Positions 16,838-25,452 of a stretch of DNA of 64,000 bases are shown in pieces. The notes beneath the pieces are model-generated. The model saw only the letters and a program-made list of their open reading frames with translations, made no database searches and was not told the origin of the DNA. The DNA comes from JAFDWR01 sp038216655 (lineage in GTDB: Bacteria > Armatimonadota > Fimbriimonadia > Fimbriimonadales > Fimbriimonadaceae): assembly GCA_038216655.1 (NCBI GenBank), contig JBBQPZ010000002.1:248001-312000 (forward strand). The letters run 5' to 3'. The stretch's first letter is position 1. Every line of letters starts with the position of its first letter. Both the position numbers and the translations under genes were made by a program.

Positions 16838-18391
16838 CTAGTCGCGCAAGGTGCGGGCGAATTTCAAGTTCTTTACAAGGTCAGGCGCACCGGGATAGTC
16901 CACGCTCTTGCACTCGCCGCGCGTCTTGATCTCGAGGCCAGTCTTGGTATCGACCCAGAAGGTCGCTGACCAGGTCCCCTTGCCCTTCCCGCTCGCCTTG
17001 CCAGCAGATCGGACGCGCATCGTCGTGTAGCCGAGCATCTCCTCGGTTCCCTCCGCTGTGTAGGCGACGTCAAGGACGACGTCGCCGCCGGGAACGGTGG
17101 CTTTCGAGTGCAGGTTCCACGTGTCGCCGACCCGAATCAGCGAACTCGGCGAGTGGAAGTCTGAGATCGCGCCCATGATCACCGACGATCCCAGGCTCCC
17201 ATCCTTTTCCTCGACCCCAATGATCTCCCCGTGCTTGCCGTAGGTTGTCTTCGTCACCTCGGCAGGCATATCGACCGTTTTGCCCCCAGTCTCCGCAGTT
17301 CCCTGAACCGTCGAACTCTCGATGTAGCTGCCGTCGCTCATGACTTTCTTGATCGTCACGGTTTGGACGAGTCGTAGGGTGACCGTCCCGACGTCCGGGA
17401 GAATCATCGACAGCTCTTCGTCGTAGAGCACAGGGCTGTTGACCTTGGGCTGAAAGACCAGATTGACGGTGGCCCCCGAAGTGGGAGTCGGAGTTGGTGT
17501 AGGGGTAGGAGTCGTGGTGGGGACCTTGGGAGAGGGATCCGCGGTGACGCGACCGAAGCTGATTCCCAGGGCACCGACGATCAGAGGATCGGGTGTCTGG
17601 CGGTTGCCGGACTGCAGCCCCCAAGACTCCATGAGCTTCTGGGCGAACTTGGTGACCGAATACGGCGAAAGGGTGCCATCTGGCTCCGCGGCGGAAGGGT
17701 CGGCCAATGCCTTAAGCAGGAAGTAGGTGAACGCACCGTGCCCTCCTTTGTCGAACTCATAGCTGCGCTTGCCCTCTTGGCAGGCGAAGAGCACCGCCGA
17801 CCCGGGCTCACCAGTCTCGGCGGTGCGAGAGACTTCGACCATCGCCTTAGAGAAATCGGAGGTGCGCCCCTGCTCTGTTCCTTTGGCCTTGGCGGTTGGG
17901 TCGTTGCGGCAGGAGTCAAGGATAAATACACGGTGAAGGGCGGAGATGCGCCCGATGCGGCGCTTCAACAGGTCGACCGAAAGCGCGGTGTCTTCAAGGG
18001 AATCGGCGCTTCCCGCGCGGCAGTCCGCAGTCCCGAGGAAGCTTTTCCCATCAAGGGTGAACCCGTGTCCGGAGAAGTAGAAGACGAAGGTGTCTTCCGG
18101 CTTGAGGATGGCGGAGAGCTGTTCGAGACGGTCAATGACGTTGGCGCGGGTCGGCTTGCCTTGGGCCTCGCTCGCATCCGAGGCAAGGACGACCGTGTCA
18201 GAGAAGCCGAGCTTCTGGAATGCGGTGGACATCCCGCGGGCGTCGGCGACGGCGAAGCGGAGGCTGCCGATCGAGGTGTCTTCGTAATCGTTGACGCCGA
18301 TCAGGAGGGCGTAGCGCTTCCCCTCGGGCTCCGCTGGCCGCATGGCCACCAGCGGGAACAGCAAGGCGAGAAGAGCAAGCAGGCGGACCAT
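16838..18391 (-). CDS. secreted caspase-like (C14/metacaspase) protease
   Basis: A 517-aa protein from ATG 18391 (an upstream frame extension lacks a signal peptide and is rejected). Residues 1-20 are a signal sequence. A caspase p20-like domain spans about 24-270, with YALLIGVNDYED, the catalytic His109 in FVFYFSGHGF and the nucleophile Cys161 in VFILDSCRND. A Thr-Pro repeat linker (TTTPTPTPTPTPTPT) around residue 295 separates it from a roughly 200-aa C-terminal beta-rich domain of unknown function. Secreted metacaspase-like proteins of this layout occur in several bacterial phyla; the target is unknown. It is divergent from the metallopeptidase-like gene at 18486, with 94 bp between. Confidence 0.82.
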   Translation of the reverse strand: MVRLLALLALLFPLVAMRPAEPEGKRYALLIGVNDYEDTSIGSLRFAVADARGMSTAFQKLGFSDTVVLASDASEAQGKPTRANVIDRLEQLSAILKPEDTFVFYFSGHGFTLDGKSFLGTADCRAGSADSLEDTALSVDLLKRRIGRISALHRVFILDSCRNDPTAKAKGTEQGRTSDFSKAMVEVSRTAETGEPGSAVLFACQEGKRSYEFDKGGHGAFTYFLLKALADPSAAEPDGTLSPYSVTKFAQKLMESWGLQSGNRQTPDPLIVGALGISFGRVTADPSPKVPTTTPTPTPTPTPTSGATVNLVFQPKVNSPVLYDEELSMILPDVGTVTLRLVQTVTIKKVMSDGSYIESSTVQGTAETGGKTVDMPAEVTKTTYGKHGEIIGVEEKDGSLGSSVIMGAISDFHSPSSLIRVGDTWNLHSKATVPGGDVVLDVAYTAEGTEEMLGYTTMRVRSAGKASGKGKGTWSATFWVDTKTGLEIKTRGECKSVDYPGAPDLVKNLKFARTLRD

Positions 18392-18485
18392 CCTGACTCT
18401 ATGATATAGCCAATCCCGTTCAACCGGCCCCCTGAGGCCGTCAGATAGCGCAACTGGGAGTGAAACCTCTACACTGGGACCGACC

Positions 18486-20150
18486 ATGTCCCGTTACCTG
18501 CTCTTCCTCGTCGCGATCTTTGCCGTCGCCCTTTCGCCCGCACAGCCCGCGCCGCGAGTGAGCGCACCGCCTTCCTCGTTCTTCGAGATCGTCACGGCGT
18601 CCAGCCGTGAAGCGGCGCAGAAGTTCTACTCCAAGTACATCGACGTCAAGGGGATGCCAGTGGTGGCCTCGGGGGTCGTGGCGGATGCCGCACTCCAGCG
18701 CACCTATTGGATCGTCACCCACCTCCTCGCGGGTCGCCCGGACGTGATCGCGGCGATGGTCAAGGAGAAGATGTATCTGATCATCATCGGCAAGGATCAG
18801 GTCTACACCGACATGCCGGAGTACAGCAAGACCCCCGACCCGGCCTACATGAACGAGCGGGTGCGCGGCACCGGCGGGCTCCCGACGAGCTTCGGCGAAG
18901 AAAACCTCCTCTGCCTGCCGCTGGATCGGTACGACGACGAGAGTATCGGCGTCCACGAGTTCTGCCACACGATCGACAGTGCGATGGCCTCGGTCGATAC
19001 GACATGGAATGCCCGTCGCAACACCGCCTACCGGCACGCGCTGGCCAAGGGTCTTTGGAAAGGCGCCTACACGGCCTCGAACCCGGCTGAGTATTGGGCG
19101 GAGGTCTGTCAGTCCTATTTCGACTGCAACCGGACGAACAACTGGAATCACGGCCCGATCGCCAATCGGGAGCAGCTCAAAGCCTACGACCCGGAGAGCT
19201 ACGAACTCGTGCGCGTTGCCTTCAACTTGAAGCCGGAACAGGACTGGCGCTATGCGTGGCTTCAGAAGCAGCCGAGCATAACCACGCCGCCCGCGAAGTT
19301 CAAGGTTGACCCGTACTACACGAAGTTCACCTGGGCCCGTGAGTTCACCGTCGTCGGACGCCAAGCGAGCAATGAGGCACTGCTGAAGGCGAACGACACC
19401 GTTCGGAAGATGTTCGCCTATCGCCACGACATCCTGAAAGCCCTGATCACCGATGGACTGAAGCTGGTCGTTTTGGGGCCGAAAGAGCACCTTTACGACC
19501 TCCCCGAGTTCAAGAATCGAACGGAAGTGGATCTGCTCGCCCGCTACGCGGGCTACTCGAGGGAGACCAAGACGCTGGTGGTCAGTGAGGAGAACGTGAT
19601 GGGCGATCCTCGGAGTTTCAGCGTTGGGGCGAATCAGGTGATTCGCGTTTTCGCCGACGCGTTGTATCAGGTCACCGCCTTCCGCCCCGTCGACCCGAGC
19701 TGGGACAAGCGGGGCCGCTCTGTCCAGCAATACGAGCTTCGCGTGAAGCGCCTCGACGAGGATTTCGGGAAGCGCCTGAAGGCCGCCTACGACGCTGCGG
19801 TCGCGAAAGGAAGTTGGAAGGGCGCGCCTGGGTTCAATTCCGCCGCGGACTATTGGATCGGTGGCGTCCTCGCCTACTTCGACGCCACTGGACAGGACGG
19901 GGCTCCGAACGACGCCGCGCACCCGATCGCCACCCGCGAGCTTCTTAAAGGGTACGACCCAGGCCTGTTCGATCTCGTGAACGAGACGATGTCCTACGAT
20001 GGCCACGTCGACTGGCGGGTTCCGACCCTAATTGGGGCAGAGAATCCGATGAAGTCCTTGCAAAATTCGGGCTGGGCTGACGAATCACGAAATCACCAAC
20101 GCCGTCCCAACTGGTTGACCAAAATCGATCCCAAGCATGTAGAGACGTGA
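18486..20150 (+). CDS. secreted protein with duplicated metallopeptidase-like domain
   Basis: A 554-aa protein with a signal peptide (1 to about 22). Two tandem copies of one domain follow. Copy 1 (about 35-265) has a zinc-binding HEFCH (His157, Glu158, His161) and a downstream AEYWAEVCQSYFD helix, as in gluzincin-type peptidases. Copy 2 (about 275-520) aligns throughout (KLVVLGPKEHLYDLPEF against YLIIIGKDQVYTDMPEY; AADYWIGGVLAYFDA against AEYWAEVCQSYFDC; HPIATRELLKGYDP against GPIANREQLKAYDP). It has lost the HExxH motif, so only copy 1 can be catalytic. The last 23 or so codons lie inside repeat R3. Confidence 0.7.
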   Translation: MSRYLLFLVAIFAVALSPAQPAPRVSAPPSSFFEIVTASSREAAQKFYSKYIDVKGMPVVASGVVADAALQRTYWIVTHLLAGRPDVIAAMVKEKMYLIIIGKDQVYTDMPEYSKTPDPAYMNERVRGTGGLPTSFGEENLLCLPLDRYDDESIGVHEFCHTIDSAMASVDTTWNARRNTAYRHALAKGLWKGAYTASNPAEYWAEVCQSYFDCNRTNNWNHGPIANREQLKAYDPESYELVRVAFNLKPEQDWRYAWLQKQPSITTPPAKFKVDPYYTKFTWAREFTVVGRQASNEALLKANDTVRKMFAYRHDILKALITDGLKLVVLGPKEHLYDLPEFKNRTEVDLLARYAGYSRETKTLVVSEENVMGDPRSFSVGANQVIRVFADALYQVTAFRPVDPSWDKRGRSVQQYELRVKRLDEDFGKRLKAAYDAAVAKGSWKGAPGFNSAADYWIGGVLAYFDATGQDGAPNDAAHPIATRELLKGYDPGLFDLVNETMSYDGHVDWRVPTLIGAENPMKSLQNSGWADESRNHQRRPNWLTKIDPKHVET

Positions 20151-20265
20151 GTATCAACAAGAAGTAGAACTCCAACTCCAACTCCAACTCAGACTCAGGC
20201 CAGACCTTCCCCGATTGCCAACGTGGGTAAGCAGTGTGAGTGAGTGAAAACGGGAAATCCCGCCT
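20081..20265. repeat. R3 repeat, copy 1
   Basis: Begins CGAATCACGAA, contains a hexamer microsatellite (ACTCCA units, 20168-20190) and ends with a 56-bp block (ATTGCCAACGTGGGTAAGCA ... GGGAAATCCCGCC) nearly identical to 35465-35520. The first 70 bp are translated as the C terminus of the preceding gene. Confidence 0.65.
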
Positions 20266-20310
20266 GCCTGGGAGCTCAGCACGGTCAAGCACGTCGATCC
20301 GCACGGAGTT

Positions 20311-20388
20311 CGGTCCCTCTCCCCCGCACGGCTTTTGCCATCCCACAAAGTCTGTCGGGCGGGAGAGGGCTAGGGTGAGGGGGGACCG
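20311..20388. repeat. imperfect hairpin, CGGTCCCTCTCCC type
   Basis: CGGTCCCTCTCCCCCGC pairs imperfectly with GCGGGAGAGGG and GAGGGGGGACCG about 45-60 nt later. It could form a 3' hairpin. No gene is present between 20151 and 20473. Confidence 0.4.
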
Positions 20389-20473
20389 CCGGAGCTTTGA
20401 ATTTGGCCGACCTCCCGATGAAGATGGAATGAAGTTCGAACCCGGAACGGTACGGATAGGGCTTCCGATCCCG

Positions 20474-20479
20474 TAGATT
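20474..20479 (+). promoter_or_regulatory. -10 box (TAGATT) of the two-component operon
   Basis: TAGATT followed by 6 nt (GCAGAT) and the GTG at 20486. Confidence 0.4.
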
Positions 20480-20485
20480 GCAGAT

Positions 20486-20971
20486 GTGAAGATTCTCGTT
20501 GTCGAAGACGACCAGGAGATTTCCGCCGCCTTGCGCGCCGGACTCGAGATCGGAGCCGACGACTATCTCGCCAAATCCTTCCAGTTCGAAGAGTTGCTCG
20601 CCCGGGTCCGCGCCCTGCTGCGTCGCGACAAGGTCAACAAATCCGCTAAGATTTAGGTCGATGATCTCATCGTGGACACCTCGGCTCGCGTGGTGACCCG
20701 AGGAGGCCAAGAGATCGTGCTGACTCAGCGCGAGTCCACGCTCTTGGAGGCACTTGCCTGTCGCCAAGGGCAGGTGCTGACCCGCGATACGATTCAGCAT
20801 GCGGTCTGGGTGGATGAGTTCAGCACCTCGAACACCGTCGACGTCCACGTGCGCAACCTACGGAAGAAGGTGGATGGTGGTTTCGAGCGTAAGCTAATCC
20901 ATACCGTCTTTGGGGCAGGTTACACGTTGCGCCCCGAAGAAGCCGCCGAACTTACGCATGATCCGAACTAG
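20486..20971 (+). pseudogene. OmpR-family response regulator with deleted receiver and amber stop
   Basis: From GTG 20486 the frame reads VKILVVEDDQEISAALRAGL, then jumps directly to EIGADDYLAKSFQFEELLAR and VRALLRR. In a normal OmpR receiver about 60-65 residues, including the phosphoacceptor Asp, lie between these blocks, so they are missing here. The conserved Lys-Pro is Lys-Ser. An in-frame TAG follows SAKI at about 20654, in the linker. The frame then continues into an intact winged-helix DNA-binding domain (LTQRESTLLEALACRQGQVL, then DVHVRNLRKKVDGGFERKL and VFGAGYTL). That domain could still be made from GTG 20672. The 3' end overlaps the histidine kinase start by 14 nt. Confidence 0.75.
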
Positions 20972-22397
20972 ACTGACGATCTGGAATTGTGTGGTTCTCG
21001 CCCTCGTGCTCGCGGCGATCGGTGTCGGCGTCTATCTCACCACGCGTGGGAGCGTCGTGGCCTCAATTGATCGCGACTTGCTTGACCGGGCTCAGATCTT
21101 CGGCAACGACTGGCCCGGCCCGTTGGACGATCGTCGGGGCCCGCCCCCCGACATGAATCCGATGGACCCGAACCAGGCTCGTCGCGAGGGGATCGACCCC
21201 CGTCAACTCCGACAGGTTCAGGCGATGAACGCCGCCCTTCGACCGATGATCCTCAAACTCGATGGAACCGACATCATGTTCAAGGAACGCAAGCCTTGGA
21301 GCAAGGCGAGCTTTGAGGGAGCGAAAAGGGGCGAGCCGACCTTTGCCGATGTGATGGAAGACGGAGTTTCGCTTTGTGTGCTTAGCGTCCCGATTCAGAA
21401 ACAGGGCAAGATCCTAGCGGTTGCGCAGATTGCCACTGCCATGAATGCGCAGGAAGAGGCCCTGGGGAGGCTCGCCGGTATCCTCGAGATCGTCCTCCCG
21501 CTCGCCGTCGTAGTGATGCTGCTGACGGGCGTCGTGCTCACGCGTCGGGCGTTGCGACCCATCTCCCAGATCGCTTCGGCGGCGGGGCGTATCGAAGCGA
21601 CCAACCTTAAGGGCCGATTGCCAGTACAGGGGAAGGACGAATTCGCCCACCTCTCCGCGACCTTCAACACGATGCTCGACCGATTGGAAGTCGCGTTTCA
21701 AGAGAAAGACGAGGCGATTGAGCGCCAGCGGCGGTTCACCGCTGACGCCTCGCACGAGTTGAAGACCCCCCTCACCGCGATCCAAGCGCGGACGGGAATT
21801 GCGCTCCAACGCGACCTCGCACCGGGCAAATATCGCGAGCACCTCGAGGCGATCGACCGCGCGGCGGGACTGATGACGTCGGTCGTTCGCGACCTCCTCC
21901 TGCTGGCCGCTTCGGATGACGGTCGCCTCGTCCTGCATACCGAGGAAGTAGCTCTGCGTGAGGTCGTAAATGACGCGTTAGCCGCCGTCGACCTTAGCCG
22001 ACATGTCGTTGATGTCGATGTCCCGGAACAGATCCGCCTCATGGCAGATAGCTCAGCCCTCACCCGAGTACTCGTGAATCTCCTTGAGAACTCAGCGAGG
22101 CATACCCCGGCGGGGAAGCGGATCAGCGTCTCCGGGTCGATCGTCGCAGGAAGGGTCGTGATAATCGTCAGCGATGAAGGCGAAGGCATTCCCGCAGATC
22201 ACGTGGCACTCGTCTTCAACCGGTTCCACCGTGTGGATAGCGCGCGCGACCGCAACTCGGGTGGCAGCGGCTTGGGGCTTGCCATCGCCAAAGCAATCGT
22301 CGAAGCGCATGGCGGCAGCATCCGGTTAGAGAGTCCCGCGGAAGGCGGCACGGTCACGACGATCGAACTTCCCACGGTTGCGAGAGCTTCTTCATAA
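20958..22397 (+). CDS. sensor histidine kinase (OmpR-partner type)
   Basis: A 479-aa protein from ATG 20958, which overlaps the regulator remnant. It has TM1 (about 12-32), an extracytoplasmic domain with a Pro-rich stretch (DDRRGPPPDMNPMDP), TM2 (about 178-200), HAMP (RRALRPISQIASAAG), the H box FTADASHELKTPLTAIQAR, the N box LVNLLENSARHT, and G boxes SDEGEGIPADHVALVFNRF and GSGLGLAIAKAIVEAHGG. All catalytic boxes are intact, so the kinase may be functional although its cognate receiver is destroyed. The signal is unknown. The neighbouring LTXXQ-type periplasmic protein resembles targets or modulators of CpxA/Spy-like systems. Confidence 0.9.
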   Translation: MIRTRLTIWNCVVLALVLAAIGVGVYLTTRGSVVASIDRDLLDRAQIFGNDWPGPLDDRRGPPPDMNPMDPNQARREGIDPRQLRQVQAMNAALRPMILKLDGTDIMFKERKPWSKASFEGAKRGEPTFADVMEDGVSLCVLSVPIQKQGKILAVAQIATAMNAQEEALGRLAGILEIVLPLAVVVMLLTGVVLTRRALRPISQIASAAGRIEATNLKGRLPVQGKDEFAHLSATFNTMLDRLEVAFQEKDEAIERQRRFTADASHELKTPLTAIQARTGIALQRDLAPGKYREHLEAIDRAAGLMTSVVRDLLLLAASDDGRLVLHTEEVALREVVNDALAAVDLSRHVVDVDVPEQIRLMADSSALTRVLVNLLENSARHTPAGKRISVSGSIVAGRVVIIVSDEGEGIPADHVALVFNRFHRVDSARDRNSGGSGLGLAIAKAIVEAHGGSIRLESPAEGGTVTTIELPTVARASS

Positions 22398-22468
22398 GTG
22401 CTTCATGGGTCGGATCGTAACCTGAAATCAGACCGAGCAAGATCGCTCGGCCCCGTAGGAGACCGACG

Positions 22469-23266
22469 ATGAAACTTAAACTGACAGCTTGTACAATCCT
22501 CGCCATCGGACTGATTGGCTCCCTTATGGCCCAAGACGGCCCTCCGGGTGGCCCTCCAGGCGGCTTTGGTGGCCCGGGCGGCCCGGCGGCTTTGGCGGCC
22601 CCATGGGCCCGGGCGGCTTTGACGGTCGAGGCGGGATGATCCTGAATCGAGCCGACGTTCAGGCGGACCTCCAACTCACTACGGACCAAAAGGGCCAAGC
22701 TCAAGGCCCTCATGCCGCAAGGGCGAGGGGGCCGCGGCGGCGGCCCGGGCGGTCAAGGTGGGCCGGGTGGTCCTCCTCCGGGTCAGGGTGGCCAGGGCGG
22801 ACCTCCGCCCGACCTGCAGGGCGGTGATCCGGACCAGATGCGCAGCCAAATGGAGAAGCGGCGCGCCGAAGAGCAGAAGAAGATCGAAGCGATCCTGACA
22901 CCGGCCCAGGTCACGCGAATGAAGGAGATTCAGATCCAGCTCCAAGGGAATTCGGCGATCCTGGATCCCGAAGTTCAGAAAACGCTCGGAATCACCGACG
23001 ACCAGAAAGCTTCCATCGCGGCGGCCCAGGAAGATCAGCGCGACCAGATGGAAGCGAACCGGGACAAGATGATGAGGGGTGAACTGACCCGCGAAGATAT
23101 GCAGGTGATCATGAAGCAGCAGCAGGATAGATCCAACGCTGCGCTCGGGAAGATTCTTACCACCGATCAAGCCGCGAAGCTGAAGACGATGGGAGGCAAG
23201 GCGTTCAAGCGCCAAGACCCGCCCGCCGATGGCCGAGGACCGGGCGGCGGGGGTGGCGGCAACTAA
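22469..23266 (+). pseudogene. Spy/LTXXQ-like periplasmic protein, two frameshifts
   Basis: Starts at ATG 22469 with a signal peptide (MKLKLTACTILAIGLIGSLM-AQ) and a Gly/Pro-rich segment. A shift in a GGC-rich tract (about 22580) moves the coding sense to another frame (GGFGGPMGPGGFDGRGGMIL, NRADVQADLQLTTDQK). An extra G at about 22694 restores the original frame, which continues as LKALMPQGRG and a Glu/Lys/Gln-rich helical region to 23266 (KKIEAILTPAQVTRMKEIQI, LGITDDQKASIAAAQEDQRD, ILTTDQAAKL). The LTxxQ-like repeats and helical charge pattern fit Spy/CpxP-type proteins. The two shifts compensate each other and may be sequencing errors in GC-rich repeats or real decay. Confidence 0.65.
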
Positions 23267-23287
23267 GCCGTTTGCGCCATCAGAATT

Positions 23288-23320
23288 GGCCTCGAGGCAA
23301 AGTGCCTCGGGGCCATTTTC
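23288..23320 (+). terminator. intrinsic terminator
   Basis: Stem GGCCTCGAGGCA/TGCCTCGGGGCC (one mismatch) with an AAG loop, followed by ATTTTC. It closes the two-component/LTXXQ unit. Confidence 0.75.
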
Positions 23321-23330
23321 TATCTGAGCA

Positions 23331-25395
23331 TTACCGAGCGACGTTGAGTTCGCGGGCGAGGACTTGCACGCCCCAAGGCTTGAGTTGAGCCTCTTCGGTC
23401 GGTACGCCGGTTGCGAGATCGCGTAACTGTTCGCGGCTCAGATCGACGCGCCGGTTAGCTGAGGTGCAGTTCAGCAAGAACACAAACTCCTTGTCGGCGT
23501 TCGCCCGCCGCTGGGCCGTCACGCCCGCGGGCAGTTCCGCGCGAATCGTGCGACGAAGCCCGAGCCGCTCACTGAGCGAACCAAAGAAGGTCCTCTGGAA
23601 CTCCGCGTCATTTCGGGACGCGACGTAATAGGCCAACCCATCGCCCACTCGGTTAACGGTCAGTGCGGGTTCGCCGGAGTAGAAGTCACTTGAGTAGTGA
23701 GCGACGACCTCGGCTCCTTCAGGGTGAATTCGAGCGCAGAAGGTTCGGGCTTCGAAATGACCTTGGAGCCCGAGCGGGTTTCCGGCCTCAAAAGTGGCGG
23801 CGTTGACTTGGTCGTCATACAAAACATCCAGCTCTTCGTTCCACACCCCCAGGAGCTTCCTCAACGGGCCGGGAAAGCCCGGGAAACAGAGATCGGACTC
23901 GTCCGCGATCCCGGAGTGATAGGTCGTCACGAACGTTCCTCCCGCCCGAACGAATGCCTCGATTCGCTCGGCAACCCCCGGCCGGACCATGTAGAGCATC
24001 GGCGCGATCATAAGTCGGTACTTCGAGAAGTCCTTCTCTGACCCGATGATGTCCACCGGGATTCCGGCTTGCCAGAAGGGAAGGTAGTGGTCTGTGACCG
24101 TCTGTTTGTAACCACGGTCGCCCTGCAGCGGACCTGCCGCGGCAAGGATTGCCCAGGAGTTCTCCCAGTCGTAAATCAGACCGACCTCTGCCTCCGTGGT
24201 CGACCCCGCGACTTCCCGGATTGACTCCAGAATGCGCCCGAGCTCGGCGACCTCCTGAAAGACCCGCGCTTGCTGGGTCCCGTCTTGCTGAACGATCGCT
24301 CCATGAAGCTTCTCGCCCCCGCCCCGGGAGGCGCGCCACTGGAAGTACTGCACGCTGTCCGAGCCGTGGGCGAATCGCCTGGATCCCTTCAAGCACGTGC
24401 ATTCCCGGGCGCTTGAGAGCCATGCGCGGGTACCAGTTCGAGGAACTCGGAGTGCATTCCATCAGCAAGAACGGCTTATCGAGAAAAGCTCGATAGAGGT
24501 CGTGAGCCATCGCCACTTTCAGCCAAGTCGAGGTCTCGACCAGGGGCCCGGAGAAGGCCGGATAGCTGTCCCACGAGACGACATCGAGGTGCTTCGAGAG
24601 CCGCTCGTAGTTCACCCCTCCGTAGAAGCCCATCAGGTTCGTGGTGATGGGAGTGTCCGGGGTGTGCTGCCGGAGGATCGTCGTTTCGTTCTCATACAGC
24701 GCGATCGTCTGGTCGGTGACGAACCGGTTCCAATCTAGGGTCAGCCCGTGCATCGAGGTCTCGCCGTGGGGATCGCCGGGAATGTCGAGCTGCGACCAAT
24801 CCGTGAAGGTGTGACCCCAGAACGCCGCCCAGTAGGCGGCGTTGAGCTTGTCGAGGCTGCCGTACTTTGCCTTGAGCCAACCGCGAAACGCCTCCGCGCA
24901 AAGAGCGCAGTGGCAGGCACCGCCATATTCGTTTGAGATGTGCCACAGCGCCAGCGCCGGGTGCCCGGCGTACCGCTTGGACAACTGCTCGACTAGGATG
25001 CGGCACTTCTCGCGGAAGACCGGCGAGGTGAGGCAGTAGTTGACGCGGTTTCCGTGGCGGTTCCGAACGCCGTCAGCGCCGGTGCGTAACACCTCCGGGT
25101 ACTTCTGGTCGAGCCAAGCCGGAGTCGCCGCGGTGGAGGTCGCGAGGATCACTTTCCGACCGTCCTTGTCCATCCGGGCCATCTGCTCGTCGAGCCAATC
25201 GAACTCGAACCGCCCCTCGGCCGGTTCAAGGGTAACCCACGAGAACACGCCGATCGTGGCAACGTTCCAGTGGGCCAGGTCCATCAGGCGGCCGTCTTCG
25301 TCCCAGATTTCGCGCGGCCACTGCTCAGGGTTGTAGTCGCCGCCATGCCATAGGCCGCGCTGATCGCCGACGGGAGGGAAGTCATCGAGGTTCAT
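23331..25395 (-). pseudogene. GH42 beta-galactosidase interrupted by one frameshift
   Basis: The N-terminal part (25395 down to about 24373) reads MNLDDFPPVGDQRGLWHGGD with the acid/base Glu156 in WHISNEYGGACHC and the nucleophile Glu313 in PFLLMECTPSSSNW, up to GMHVLEGIQAI. One extra base near 24372 then throws the frame. The C-terminal part continues in another frame as AHGSDSVQYFQWRASRGGGE to 23331, including the trimerisation domain (AEVGLIYDWENSWAI, VDIIGSEKDFSKYRLMIAPM) and the C-terminal beta domain. The rejoined protein would be about 688 aa, the usual GH42 length, with all catalytic residues. Either a sequencing indel or a recent inactivation. Confidence 0.85.
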
Positions 25396-25452
25396 GCTTT
25401 GCTCAGGTCAGGCAAAATGCTACCTACGACCGTCCCTCCCGCGCCAAGGCCC

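Noticed and set aside
18441..20006. 521-aa minus-strand frame
   Set aside because: Antisense to the duplicated metallopeptidase-like gene; low-information shadow.
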